Counted from the first letter of the stretch, positions 16,216-25,900 are shown. The stretch: DNA of 37,532 bases from Nitrospiria bacterium (GCA_036397255.1 DASWJH010000005.1:1-37532), one strand, 5' to 3'. The notes: a model not told the origin generated them from the letters alone. A program made the numbers and translations.

Positions 16216-17658
16216 TCAAAAATCAAAATCCAAACCCACGGCAACCAGATTCCGGTAGCTTTGAAGGGGATTGGTGCTGTCGTTTTCCACATTGATGCTA
16301 TCTCTCAAATACATTGAAAAATTGTCCCGGAGATAATAGCGCCCCTGAAGGGTAATGACCTTTGCGTTTGCTTTTTGGGAAATGAACCCTCCCGAATCAA
16401 GATGGTCGTACCGTCCAGAAAAAAGGACCTGATCGGAAGCTAAGTAATCCGCTTCCAGTGTAAATCCAAAAGCCTCGTCATCAAACGACGCTCCAATGGA
16501 ACCGGGCAGATCCTGTATATCATCCCAAATAAAGGCCCCGTAAATATCAAAGGATTTATATTTAACATTCCCCGCAAACCCGTACCGGAGCCAATCAATC
16601 AGAACCGTACTGGTTGAACCGGGAACCACAGGAACCCTTCCCGTATCGTTCCCCCAATAAACCAACCCGGATAAACTGCCCGAGATAAACCGGTCCCTTC
16701 CAAAATTTTTTCGAATCATAAAATAGGGGTCTTTTTTCTGGTTCACATCCGTGGTTCCCGAAGATAATCCCTGCATCAGTCCGGCTTGGACCATGGTCCC
16801 GTTCAACATGGCATGGACGTCCAGGCCAAAATCCCCTGTGGTGTTATAAAGAACTTCTTCGGTTACCTCTACCGCCTCTCCCCCGCTGGACCTCATTCCA
16901 AAAAACTTTGAGGCAAAGGCAAATGGCGTTAAAGAAAACCGCTGAATGGAACCGGAATCCGCCTTGCCCGGAACATTCAGAATAAACTGCCGGTTGGTGG
17001 GGTAGGAAAAATTGGTGGAAGGGTCGATTTTCCCCGCCATGATCATAGGCCCCATGAACATCGGTCCTCCCATGGAACCATGACCGTTTTCCTCTTGCCC
17101 GGATCCCATTTTTTGAATCAGGGGATGGAGGTCGAACATCACAAAAAATTCCTTTCCCAATCCAAATCGTGACGTCTCTCCAAATCCTCCCTGGTTGTTA
17201 CCTTCGATTTCTTTGGTTTCATTTTCCAATTCGAAGAAAAAGCTCACCGAATTGGTAACCGTTCCCGCCAAATAGAGCTCCACTTCCTGAGGCAGTGTCA
17301 GATTGGTTTCAGTAATTTCCCCTCCGTTGAAAGACTCCACAAAGTTTCCTTGCGCCCGCAAAGAAAAAATATTTAAAAAATCAAGCTCAGACCAGATCCG
17401 CCCGATTTTCCGTTTTTCTTTAATCTCCCCTTCTTCCGTCATGGGGATTTGAAACCCCGCCATATGAAAGGCTTCGCCAAACGCATTGAGCCGGGGAGGT
17501 TTCGTGTGGCAGGACGTGCAGGAGAGATCATGTTTCCGGGCAAAAGCGGGGATGGCGTGGGAAAAAGCCGGAAAAAGGGAGAGGATAAAAAGAACCGCTA
17601 TCCAACCCAAAACGATTTTCTTCCCGGTGTTTAAGAAAGGGGGACCGCAAAAAGGCAT
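16216..17658 (-). CDS. Outer-membrane fused monoheme cytochrome-porin
   Basis: This 480-aa protein has a signal peptide (1-35, ending AFSHA). The mature N-terminus IPAFARKHDLSCTSCH carries one heme c site (CTSCH, 47-51), then PPRLNAFGEAFHMAGFQIP. The rest (about 80-480) is rich in alternating aromatic/polar strands and ends in F (VAVGLDFDF), as expected for a beta-barrel. This is the architecture of fused cytochrome-porins, including the Cyc2 iron-oxidase group, though the wider family has uncharacterised members. A Gly/Met-rich loop (GHGSMGGPMFMGPMIM, about 192-207) could contact metal. GGAGGAG lies 5 nt before the ATG. I infer electron transfer across the outer membrane, with the diheme cytochrome as periplasmic partner. 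Confidence 0.82.
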   Translation of the reverse strand: MPFCGPPFLNTGKKIVLGWIAVLFILSLFPAFSHAIPAFARKHDLSCTSCHTKPPRLNAFGEAFHMAGFQIPMTEEGEIKEKRKIGRIWSELDFLNIFSLRAQGNFVESFNGGEITETNLTLPQEVELYLAGTVTNSVSFFFELENETKEIEGNNQGGFGETSRFGLGKEFFVMFDLHPLIQKMGSGQEENGHGSMGGPMFMGPMIMAGKIDPSTNFSYPTNRQFILNVPGKADSGSIQRFSLTPFAFASKFFGMRSSGGEAVEVTEEVLYNTTGDFGLDVHAMLNGTMVQAGLMQGLSSGTTDVNQKKDPYFMIRKNFGRDRFISGSLSGLVYWGNDTGRVPVVPGSTSTVLIDWLRYGFAGNVKYKSFDIYGAFIWDDIQDLPGSIGASFDDEAFGFTLEADYLASDQVLFSGRYDHLDSGGFISQKANAKVITLQGRYYLRDNFSMYLRDSINVENDSTNPLQSYRNLVAVGLDFDF

Positions 17659-17733
17659 TTTCTCCTCCAGAAAATCAGATATCCCAATTAAAACATTCTT
17701 TCCAAAAATTGGGTTGATCCATTTGGAAAGACT

Positions 17734-17750
17734 TAATTAGAGTCTAATTA
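17734..17750. promoter_or_regulatory. 17-bp palindrome upstream of porin-cytochrome
   Basis: TAATTAGA-G-TCTAATTA has perfect 8-bp arms around a single base, 76 bp before the porin-cytochrome start and just after the preceding gene's stop. It could be an operator or an AT-rich intergenic hairpin. I see no clear -35/-10 pair near it. Confidence 0.4.
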
Positions 17751-17760
17751 GGAGAAAAAA

Positions 17761-18123
17761 TCAGATCAGAAAAGAGGAATGAAGTTTGTAAAGTTTAGGG
17801 CGGTATTTTGGTAAGAGGGATTTTTTAAAAAAACCGATTGGAGGACCTGGATCTCCAAAAAACATCGGCCGGGGGAGCCCAAAAAGAGGGGACAGACCAA
17901 AAAAGAGGAACAGAAAAAACCCCATGCCCATCAACGGAACCATACCATCCTGAGGGGATGTCAGTGTTAGGCAGGAGTTAAAAAAGCAAACAGGTGCTTC
18001 CCCGTGCCCATGCTGGGCCTGGCTGAACACCCTTTCCAAATGGTCCAGATTGCAAAGGATCAGCGCAAGCCCAATTCCTATGGCCAGTATCACTTCCTTG
18101 GTTTTAGCGTTTCTTCCTAACAT
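17761..18123 (-). CDS. Small hypothetical membrane protein
   Basis: This 120-aa protein has helices at about 10-26 and 63-84, with an extracytoplasmic-looking loop between (QAQHGHGEAPVCFFNSC), and a basic tail. I recognise no family. The loop has His and two Cys that could bind metal or form a disulphide. It is preceded by a strong promoter with an inverted repeat in the spacer and followed at 102 bp by the porin-cytochrome gene, so it may lead that transcription unit. The start is the only ATG near the promoter. Confidence 0.6.
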   Translation of the reverse strand: MLGRNAKTKEVILAIGIGLALILCNLDHLERVFSQAQHGHGEAPVCFFNSCLTLTSPQDGMVPLMGMGFFLFLFFGLSPLFGLPRPMFFGDPGPPIGFFKKSLLPKYRPKLYKLHSSFLI

Positions 18124-18132
18124 GTTCGAATA

Positions 18133-18160
18133 TATATAATGTAGGGTTTCCCTAAGTCAA
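18133..18160 (-). promoter_or_regulatory. Promoter with operator-like inverted repeat
   Basis: On the minus strand, -35 TTGACT (18160-18155) and -10 TATATA (18138-18133) are 16 bp apart. The spacer contains TAGGG-AAA-CCCTA (18154-18142), a perfect 5-bp inverted repeat. The start codon at 18123 follows closely. The short spacer argues against MerR-type activation; repression by a dimeric regulator is more likely (inference). Confidence 0.6.
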
Positions 18161-18344
18161 GAATATATTTCCTTATAAACTCAGGTGTTTTAAGTTGGTT
18201 TGATCCAATGAAAATACCTGGATTAAACAGTTGCGGGGGGAAAGGTCTTTTTGTTAAAGTAAATTATGTCTTTTTATGCACCCCTTTCGGATGACCTTAC
18301 CACCAAACCTTCTCCAACCTTTAACAATTAATTGAGGAAATAAA

Positions 18345-19931
18345 ATGACTCTAAAAATCAATAACATCGGTAATACATCGGCCCTTTATTCTATTTACTT
18401 ATTAATGACGATCCTATTGGTTGCCTGTGGAGGTAATGGGAACGGAGGTGGTGGCGGCCAAGCCAATACGGCACCTGTGGCCAAGGCCGGTGCGGACCAG
18501 AGTGTGTTGAAGAACGGGGTGGTCAAGCTGGATGGCAGCGGCAGCAGCGATGGGGAAAACGATCCCTTAACTTTCAGGTGGGAGATCACTTCCAAGCCTT
18601 TGGGAAGCCAAGCCACTTTAACAAAGCCTGGGAGAGGAGGGGCTATTCTTAGGGAGGCTACCACAGTGAACCCTACTTTTAAGGCAGATGTGAGAGGGGC
18701 CTATGTGATCGGTTTGGTGGTCAATGATGGTCAGTTGGACAGCGCTCCGGATTCGGTCACAGTCCAGGCAAAGGTATTCCCGGAGCAACGATTTACGACT
18801 GGAAATTCCCCTGAATCCGTATTTGTGTCGGATCTGGATGGAGATGGATTGAAGGATCTAGTGGCGGCGAACGATTTGTCAGATGATGTTTCGGTACTCC
18901 TTGGCAAAGGAGATGGGACGTTTCAGGCACAGGAGGTTTTCAACGCGGGAAATGGTCCTGAATCCGTCTTTGTATCAGATCTGAATGGGGATGGAAAGGA
19001 GGACCTGGTTACAGCGAATCTATCTTCAGATGACCTCTCGGTTCTTTTGGGCAATGGAGACGGGACGTTTCAGACTCAGATGATCGTGCCCGTGGGAGAT
19101 GGTCCGGAATCCGTCTTTGTGTCAGATCTGAATGGAGATGGAGAAGAGGACCTGGTGGCGGCAAACATATTTTCAGATAATGTTTCGGTGGTTCTGGGCA
19201 ATGGGGACGGGACATTCCAGGCCCAGAAGGTTTTCCTTGCGGGGGCTCGCCCTATTTCCGTTTTTGTGTCGGATTTTAATGGGGACGGAATAAAAGACCT
19301 TGTCACACCGAATGAGTCAATAGATGAAGCCTCGGTCCTATTGGGAATTGGGGATGGGACGTTTCAGGCAAAGCAAGCCTTCTCCGTAGGAGACTCCCCC
19401 CGCTCCGTTTATGTAGCCGATCTCAACGGGGATGAGATTGAGGACTTGGTCACGGCAAATTCATCAGATGATGTCTCGGTTCTTTTGGGCAACGGGGACG
19501 GAACGTTTCAGCCCCAACAGGTTTTCAGTGTGGGAGGAGGGCCTGGTTCAGTCTTTGTGTCAGATTTTAATGGGGATGGGAATAAGGACCTGGTCACGGC
19601 AAATTCATCAGATGATGTCTCGGTGCTTCTGGGCAATGGAGACGGAACGTTTCAAGCCCAGACGGTCTTCCCCACGGGAGATAGCCCCGATTTTGTCTTT
19701 GTGTCAGATCTGAATGCAGATGGAAATAAGGACCTAGTCACTACGCATGGGAGCCTTAATAATATTTCGATCCTCTTTGGAAATGGGGATGGGACGTTTC
19801 AGCCTCTTCAGGTCTTTGGGGTTGGAGATAGGCCTTCTTCTATCTTTGTTGCGGACCTGAATAAGGATGGAGTGCCGGACCTGGTCACTGCAAATTCATC
19901 AGATAATGTCTCGGTACTCCTGGCGCAATAA
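18345..19931 (+). CDS. FG-GAP/VCBS repeat lipoprotein with PKD-like domain
   Basis: This 528-aa surface or periplasmic lipoprotein has the lipobox LVAC (Cys28) after a hydrophobic segment, then a Gly/Asn linker. A PKD/cadherin-like Ig domain (about 42-147) includes PVAKAGADQSV and DGSGSSDGENDPLTFRW. Then come eight repeats of about 48 residues (about 148-528; the last is truncated). Each contains SVFVSDLNGDGxxDLV and VLLGNGDGTFQ, the calcium-binding D-x-[DN]-x-D-G loops of FG-GAP blades. The fold is probably a beta-propeller for binding or adhesion. ATTGAGGAAATAAA precedes the ATG. It is monocistronic as far as can be seen; function is unknown. Confidence 0.85.
   Translation: MTLKINNIGNTSALYSIYLLMTILLVACGGNGNGGGGGQANTAPVAKAGADQSVLKNGVVKLDGSGSSDGENDPLTFRWEITSKPLGSQATLTKPGRGGAILREATTVNPTFKADVRGAYVIGLVVNDGQLDSAPDSVTVQAKVFPEQRFTTGNSPESVFVSDLDGDGLKDLVAANDLSDDVSVLLGKGDGTFQAQEVFNAGNGPESVFVSDLNGDGKEDLVTANLSSDDLSVLLGNGDGTFQTQMIVPVGDGPESVFVSDLNGDGEEDLVAANIFSDNVSVVLGNGDGTFQAQKVFLAGARPISVFVSDFNGDGIKDLVTPNESIDEASVLLGIGDGTFQAKQAFSVGDSPRSVYVADLNGDEIEDLVTANSSDDVSVLLGNGDGTFQPQQVFSVGGGPGSVFVSDFNGDGNKDLVTANSSDDVSVLLGNGDGTFQAQTVFPTGDSPDFVFVSDLNADGNKDLVTTHGSLNNISILFGNGDGTFQPLQVFGVGDRPSSIFVADLNKDGVPDLVTANSSDNVSVLLAQ
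18780..19930 (+). repeat. Eight tandem ~144-bp coding repeats
   Basis: DNA repeats encoding the FG-GAP blades. Units five and six are very similar around 19440-19510 and 19585-19655, sharing GGTCACGGCAAATTCATCAG exactly. This points to recent unit duplication or gene conversion. Confidence 0.75.
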
Positions 19932-20037
19932 GCCGAAGGGGTAAGGATTTCCAAAAAGGTTAGATCCATTGTGAGCGAGAGTTCCCCAAAAAATAATCGG
20001 GGGGATTTGTTTTGCCGCCTGCAAGGAGGACTTCGCC

Positions 20038-20218
20038 TGCATCGGGTCTCCCGGGTAGAGCGGTATGATGCTGCAACCGGAACCTTTTGCTCCATTGATG
20101 ACCTTCACCAAGCCCGATGGTATCACACGGTGCCCTGCGTCTGGCGACCAACAAACTTCTGATCGTAGGGGGAAATTTCAATAGCAACCCTGTTTCCTTC
20201 TCCGAGCTTTTCCAATAA
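20038..20218 (+). pseudogene. Decayed Kelch-repeat fragment
   Basis: One frame reads VERYDAATGTF then HQARWYHT, ending near 20130. After a one-base deletion near 20130 another frame continues ALRLATNKLLIVGGNFNSN and stops at TAA 20216. YDxxTGTF...ARxxHT...LLIVGG is the pattern of galactose-oxidase/Kelch blades. No start codon or other blades remain, so this is a relic of a lost gene. The rest of 19932-20451 shows only a palindromic repeat at 20262. Confidence 0.6.
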
Positions 20219-20261
20219 ACATTGAACCCTTGATGGGGGAAGCGACGGTTTTCTTCTTGTC

Positions 20262-20290
20262 GTCATTCCCGCGCAGGCGGGAATCCAAGG
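20262..20290. repeat. Interspersed palindromic repeat
   Basis: GTCATTCCCGCGCAGGCGGG followed by AATCCAAGG. The arms ATTCCCGC and GCGGGAAT are complementary. Confidence 0.75.
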
Positions 20291-20451
20291 ATTTTTTCTT
20301 TTTAGGTTTTGCCTCAAATCTCCATATTCTTCTCTCCCTGGGTTACGGTCTCCATTTTTGACACGAAATGTCTGGCCTCCTTTCCCTTCAGATTCCCTTT
20401 TCCATCGCAAGGTAATATGATGTTTTGGCTATTCCCTGCTGTGTCTGATGA

Positions 20452-20838
20452 ATGGGTAAAATGAAAACAAAAAAAGCCACAACGCATTCAAAGCCCCGCT
20501 GGGTTGTCTACATGGTCAAGTGCGCCGATGACAGCCTCTATACCGGCATCACCACGGACCTCTCACGCCGCCTAAAAGAGCACAACCACGGCCAATTACC
20601 AAGCGCCAAATACACCCGAACTCGGCGCCCGGTCACATTTGCCTATCAGGAAAACGTAGACACCCGTTCTGAAGCCGCCAAACGGGAAAATGAAATCAAA
20701 GCGCTCTCACGAAAAGAAAAAGAAAAGCTCATCCACAAAAATAAAAACCGGCCCCGGACTTCCAATAAACTCCCCCTTTCTGATAGAAGACTTGTTAATC
20801 CAACCAGGAAAAAGCCCGTGCCAACTGATAAAGTTTAA
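20452..20838 (+). CDS. GIY-YIG nuclease-family protein (UPF0213-like)
   Basis: This 128-aa protein has a single GIY-YIG domain at about 14-92: WVVYMVKCADDSLYTGIT (Y-x(n)-YTG), the helix Arg in DLSRRLKEHN, and the acidic AAKRENEIKALSRKEKEKLI. It is longer than usual by a basic C-terminal tail. It matches the UPF0213 (YhbQ-type) group of stand-alone GIY-YIG proteins, of uncertain physiological role. The start could be ATG 20452 or ATG 20461; neither has a good Shine-Dalgarno. It stands alone between repeats. Confidence 0.85.
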   Translation: MGKMKTKKATTHSKPRWVVYMVKCADDSLYTGITTDLSRRLKEHNHGQLPSAKYTRTRRPVTFAYQENVDTRSEAAKRENEIKALSRKEKEKLIHKNKNRPRTSNKLPLSDRRLVNPTRKKPVPTDKV

Positions 20839-21232
20839 ACTATTTGAAGGATGAGTCTTTACTGAAAATCTTTCAAATTTAACCCCTTCACACCCAACGT
20901 GCGTCACACCGATTTGATCCCTTTTTTAAAAAACCGATAAACCCGGGTCTATCCTTAAAAAGTCGTCATTGCCGCGCAGGCGGGAATCCAGCATTTTTAT
21001 TTTGGTCTTGCCTCCGACCTCAATCCTCTGACATTTCTCCTGACGCCCCACATCATTTTTGTTTATCTGGTTTTATCAATGCCTCAAGCCTCCAACCTCT
21101 ATCCTCAAACGTTTTTCACTAAGGACAACGAGCGCCTTGACCCCCTTAAGATTGACAACCAACCCTTTTTTTCCTATTATCCGAAACAAATTTACACAGG
21201 GTACAAAAATTTTAATAATGGAGGAACGTAAT
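20839..21232. other. Intergenic region
   Basis: No gene is seen. It contains one palindromic repeat (20965-20993). The frame entering from 21059 is open but has no domain before the DUF1326 start. The site GGAGG at 21219-21223 belongs to that gene. Confidence 0.5.
20965..20993. repeat. Interspersed palindromic repeat
   Basis: GTCATTGCCGCGCAGGCGGG followed by AATCCAGCA. It is a copy of the 20262 element with one change in the left arm. Confidence 0.7.
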
Positions 21233-21883
21233 ATGAGTGATAAATGGATGCTTCGTGGGAAAGAATTCACAAACTGCAATTGTGCTTATGGATGCCCCTG
21301 CCAGTTTAATTCGCCGTCAACCCATGGATTTTGCGAAGCCGTCGCGAGCGCCTTGATTGAAGAAGGGTATTTTAATGACACCCGATTAGATGGGCTAAGT
21401 TTTTGTATTCTTCTCAAATGGCCTGGGGAAATTGCCAATGGAAACGGTCGTTCTCAATTGATTATTGATGAGCGGGCGAATGAAAAACAGCGGGAGGCGA
21501 TCAATAAAATAGCCCATGGGGAATCCACCGCCCCCGGCGCCACCCATTATTTTGTTTTTTACAGCACCATGTCAGAGGTGCTTGAAACACTCTATGCACC
21601 CATTGAGATAAGCATCGATATCGATGCCAGAAAGGCCCATACACGGATTGAAGGTTTGGTGGAATCCGCCGGGGCCCCGTTGATTGACCCCTTCTCCGGC
21701 CAGGAGGCGCGAAAAGGCATCCATTTACCCAACGGTTTTGAGTATACCTATGCAGAAATGGGTAGCGGCAACTCTAGGGTCACCGCAGGCATTCAATTAG
21801 GGTTTAGTAACAGTTACGGCCAATTTAATATCTTGCATATGAACCAGGACGGCGTAATCCGCGATAAGAAACTGGCATTCTAA
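21233..21883 (+). CDS. DUF1326 protein
   Basis: This 216-aa protein's N-terminal motif NCNCAYGCPCQF (Cys15, 17, 21 and 23) and later HYFVFYSTM and HTRIEGLVESAGAPLIDPF fit DUF1326. ATG 21233 was chosen because GGAGG lies 9 nt before it; an in-frame ATG at 21218 has no such site. The Cys cluster suggests metal binding; the biochemical role is unknown. The DUF2182 gene starts 4 bp after its stop, the usual partner of DUF1326, so the two very probably work as one unit. There is no signal peptide, so it should be cytoplasmic. Confidence 0.88.
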   Translation: MSDKWMLRGKEFTNCNCAYGCPCQFNSPSTHGFCEAVASALIEEGYFNDTRLDGLSFCILLKWPGEIANGNGRSQLIIDERANEKQREAINKIAHGESTAPGATHYFVFYSTMSEVLETLYAPIEISIDIDARKAHTRIEGLVESAGAPLIDPFSGQEARKGIHLPNGFEYTYAEMGSGNSRVTAGIQLGFSNSYGQFNILHMNQDGVIRDKKLAF

Positions 21884-21887
21884 AACA

Positions 21888-22658
21888 ATGGGAATTTCCT
21901 ATAAATTACCCCGCCGAGATTTTCTTGCGATTACCACTTCTCTTGGGGGTGTCACTCTATTGTGTTGGGTTTATCTGTTTTGGATGGCCCGCGATATGTC
22001 TACACCCGAATACCTCACCTTTGCGGCTTTGCAGATGGAGCAATGGAGCGCGGGATATTTTTGGATGATGTTTTTGATGTGGGCCATCATGATGGTTGGG
22101 ATGATGGTTCCTTCGGTGGCCCCGATGATTCTGATCTATTCCGCGGTGGTTCGAAAATCTGAAAAACAAGGCACCCCCGTTGCCCCAACCGGTCTTTTTA
22201 CGATTGGCTATTTGATGATCTGGATACTATTTAGCCTTTTAGCAACAATTGCCACCTGGGGATTGAACCAGGCCTCCCTTTTATCCCCCATGTTGGTTGC
22301 AAACAGCCCCTGGTTGGGGGCAGCGTTACTGGTTGGAGCAGGGATCTATCAGTTGCTGCCGTTAAAGGATGCCTGCCTTCAACATTGCCGATCTCCTTTT
22401 CACTTTATTTCTTCCCATTTTTCCCCGGGGCCTTTCGGGGCAATTAAGATGGGTTTATCCCATGGGATCTATTGCTTGGGATGTTGCTGGGTATTGATGC
22501 TGCTTTTGTTTGTCGGTGGGGTAATGAACCTGGTATGGATCGGGGCGATTACATTATTTGTGTTTTTGGAAAAAGTTCTACCGATGGGAAATACCGGCGG
22601 TCGATGGATGGGAATGGTAATGATCACCGTCGGTGGGACGATTTTGTTGTTACAATGA
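21888..22658 (+). CDS. DUF2182 membrane protein
   Basis: This 256-aa polytopic membrane protein has about six or seven helices. The conserved blocks of DUF2182 are visible: WMMFLMWAIMMVGMMVPSVAPM (about 53-74) and GLSHGIYCLGCCWVLMLLLF (about 188-207). Both are rich in Met and Cys inside the membrane, which suggests soft-metal handling. It is coupled to the DUF1326 gene by a 4-bp gap. Function is unproven; a metal transporter or membrane metal-binding partner is inferred from the residues. Confidence 0.87.
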   Translation: MGISYKLPRRDFLAITTSLGGVTLLCWVYLFWMARDMSTPEYLTFAALQMEQWSAGYFWMMFLMWAIMMVGMMVPSVAPMILIYSAVVRKSEKQGTPVAPTGLFTIGYLMIWILFSLLATIATWGLNQASLLSPMLVANSPWLGAALLVGAGIYQLLPLKDACLQHCRSPFHFISSHFSPGPFGAIKMGLSHGIYCLGCCWVLMLLLFVGGVMNLVWIGAITLFVFLEKVLPMGNTGGRWMGMVMITVGGTILLLQ

Positions 22659-22742
22659 TATCATTAAAAAATGATTCGGATTATTTTTTTCAATTTTTAG
22701 GTAGAGAAAGCCCGAACTCCCTCCCCTGGCCTTCTCAAGGTT

Positions 22743-22796
22743 GTCATTCCCGAATGTTTTTATAGGGCCCGCCCGCCGGCAGGCAGGAATCCAGGA
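22743..22796. repeat. Palindromic repeat, possible bidirectional terminator
   Basis: GTCATTCCCGAATG at one end, GGAATCCAGGA at the other, with the GCCCGCCCGCCGGCAGGCAGG insert variant in between. A T-run (ATTTTTT) follows. It lies between the convergent DUF2182 and RND permease genes, so it may end transcription. The rest of 22659-22909 shows nothing. Confidence 0.6.
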
Positions 22797-22909
22797 TTTT
22801 TTCTCTCCTCAATTCTAACGCTTCACGTTTTTTCAAGGTTTTGCCTCAACCCTCCAACCTCTGACCTCTAACTTTTTCCGTAATGTGGAAAACGTCCATC
22901 TTCGACTTT

Positions 22910-25900
22910 TTATCTTTCATGGGCCATCGTATCCAGAGAACCGGGCTCCCCGGCGGATTCCGATGGGAGTTCGGGGATAGGGGGGGAAGGGTGGTTTTTT
23001 GCAATTAGCATGTAGAGCGAAGGAACCACAAAAAGCGTAAAGATCGTGCCAATGGTCATCCCCCCGACCAGGACCAGGCCAATAGAGTTACGTGCCGCGG
23101 CACCCGGCCCGTCAACCAGCGTAAGCGGAAAATGTCCTGCAACGGTTGCAACGGACGTCATCAACACCGGGCGCAATCGAGTCATGGCGGCTTCTTTAAT
23201 GGCAGACAGTTTGTCAGAGCCACTTTCCTGAAGCTTGTTGGCAAATTCAACGATGAGGATCCCATTCTTAGCCACCAGACCCACGAGGGTGACCAGCCCG
23301 ACCTGCGCGTAAATATTCATTGTCGTGGTCCACCCGTCGGTCCAGTAGGAAAGGTCCGGGTTGGGCATCTTCAGGGCGGTAAAGATCAGGGCCCCGAACA
23401 TCGCAAGCGGTGCGGACCCCAGTAGTATTACGAAAGGATCCCGGAACGAGTTGAACTGCACCGCAAGCACGAGGAAAATCATAAGGATCGCGAGTCCCAA
23501 CGCAGGAAGAAACTTGCCCCCTTCGGTTCGAAGCTGCCGTGATTCACCGGTGTAATCGATTGTGTACCCGGGAGGCAGAATCTCCCGCGCGGCGTTCTCG
23601 AGAACCTTTAGCGCTTCGTCCAACTGGGCCGTCATTCCGGATAGCTTGATGGCATTGAGCTGCTGGAAACGGTTGAGCGAACGGGGGACCGTGCTATCGC
23701 GAATGGTCGCAAACGTGCTGAGGGACACAAGCTGGTTGTTCGGGCCTCTTACGTAAATGTCGGTCAACTGATCCGGATTGAGCCGTTCGGCCCGAACGAT
23801 TTGAGGGATTACCTTGTAGGCCCGTCCATCGATGTTGAACCGATTGACGTAGTTTCCGCCTACAGCCGCCCCTAGATCCGCACCAATCTGAGCGTTATTC
23901 AAACCGAGCATCGCAACCTTTTGGTGGTCAAGTACAATTTCCGACTGGGGCTGATCATATTTCAGGTCAATCTCCGGAGGGAAATAAAACAGGCCGCTTT
24001 CCATCGCCTTCATTTGAAGTTCTTCCGCAATCCCCAGCATCCGTTCCGGCTCCTCCGTTGATGCGATAATAAATTCAACCGGAAAGTTTCCTCCCCCAGG
24101 GAGTGCGGGGGGTCTGGAAGCAAAAATTTGTAAACCGGGAATGGCCGATAGCTTTGCCTGCATCTCAGGGAGGATTTCCTTGATGGAACGAGTCCGCTGA
24201 TTCCAGGGTTTCACAACCATGCCGCTGAATCCGCCAACCCCCAACGCCGCCGCAAATGGATCCGATGGTGACATGAGAAGTTGGAAGGTAAGATCCCTTT
24301 CCGGCGCTGAGAGAAAAACCTGTTGAGCGGCCCGGCCAAAATGACTCTTCTGATCCGCGGAGGCATTTGCGGAATTGTTGATGATGCCGAACATAAAACC
24401 TTGGTCCTCTACGGGCGCAAGTTCCTTTGGTGAAAACATGTACATGGGAAACGTCATCAAACTGAGAATGATCCATACCATGTAAACAGCCGGACGCGCG
24501 TTCAAGGTTCGATCGAGCATCCCCCCGTAAACCCGGCGCAGGCGGTCGAAATGATGATTGACCCAACCCGTGAAACCCCGCTCTTCGCGCTCTGCGCTAC
24601 GGAACAACTTCGCCGCCATCATTGGGGACAGCGTGAGGGCCACGATACCCGAAATGGTGACCGCTCCCGCAAGGGTAAGGGCGAATTCACGGAACAGCGC
24701 CCCTGTCAGACCGCCCTGCAGACCGATTGGGGTGTACACCGCAGCGAGTGTAATCGTCATTGCGATGATGGGCCCGATCAACTCGCGGGCCCCGATTAAG
24801 GCGGCTTGAAATGGGGTGCGGCCCAGGCGAAGGTGCCGTTCCGCATTTTCAACCACGACGATGGCGTCATCGACAACAAGACCCACCGACAATACAATGG
24901 CAAGCAGCGTGAGCAGATTAAGTGTAAATCCGAACAACTGCATCAGAAAGATACCGCCAATTAACGACACCGGAATAGCGATGACCGGAACCAACACCGA
25001 CCGGAACGAACCGAGGAAGAGAAAAATGACAATCACGACAATGGTAAGCGTGTCGGTCAGAGTGCCGACTACCTCGTGGATGGCGCTGTTGACGTATTCG
25101 GAGGTGTCATACCCGATTCCGACCTCTAGCCCTTTGGGCACATCCCGTTTGATCGCATCCAGTTCGGTCCGCACCCGGTTGACGACTTCGATGATGTTGG
25201 CATTGGGAAGGGCATGAATTCCCATGAAGACAGCGCTTTTTCCGTTAAAGCTCACCTCCGTATCGTAGTCCTCCGCCCCAAGCTCCACCTCAGCCACATC
25301 CTGTAACCGAACAATGGTATCGTTTTCCCGGCGGATAATAATCTGCTTAAACTCCTCCGCCGTGTGCAAGTCGGTGTTGGCGGTAAGGTTGACTTGAACG
25401 AAAGCGCCTTTTGTGCTGCCGATGGCGGCAAGATAATTATTGGCATCAAGCGCAGCGCGGACCTGCGCAGGGCTGACGTTCAAAGCAGCCATCTGAGCCG
25501 GTTTTAACCACACCCGCATGGCGAATGTGCGCGCACCGAAAAACTCCGTACGCTGTACCCCCGTCAGAGCAGCCAGACGGGGTTGAGCAATCCGAACCAG
25601 GTAATCCGTAATTTCGCTTTGGGAAAGAATTTCAGATGAAAAACTCAGGTAGGCGGCCGCAAATTCAGAATCCGCCGATTGAATACTGATGGACGGCACC
25701 TCGGCTTCCGGCGGCAGCTCGTTGCGCACCTGGTTTACTTTCGCCGTGATGTCGGCAAGGGCTTTGGTTGAATCGTAATTGAGCTTGAGCCGGGCCGTGA
25801 TCAGCGAAAGGCCTGACAGGCTTTTGGATTCAACGTAGTCGATCCCGTCTGCGGAGGAGATGGAGCGTTCAAGAGGGGTGGTGACAAAACCCCGCACAAG

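Noticed and set aside
24816-25217. 133-codon plus-strand frame opposite the RND permease
   Set aside because: Shadow of the GC-rich permease gene; no signals of its own.
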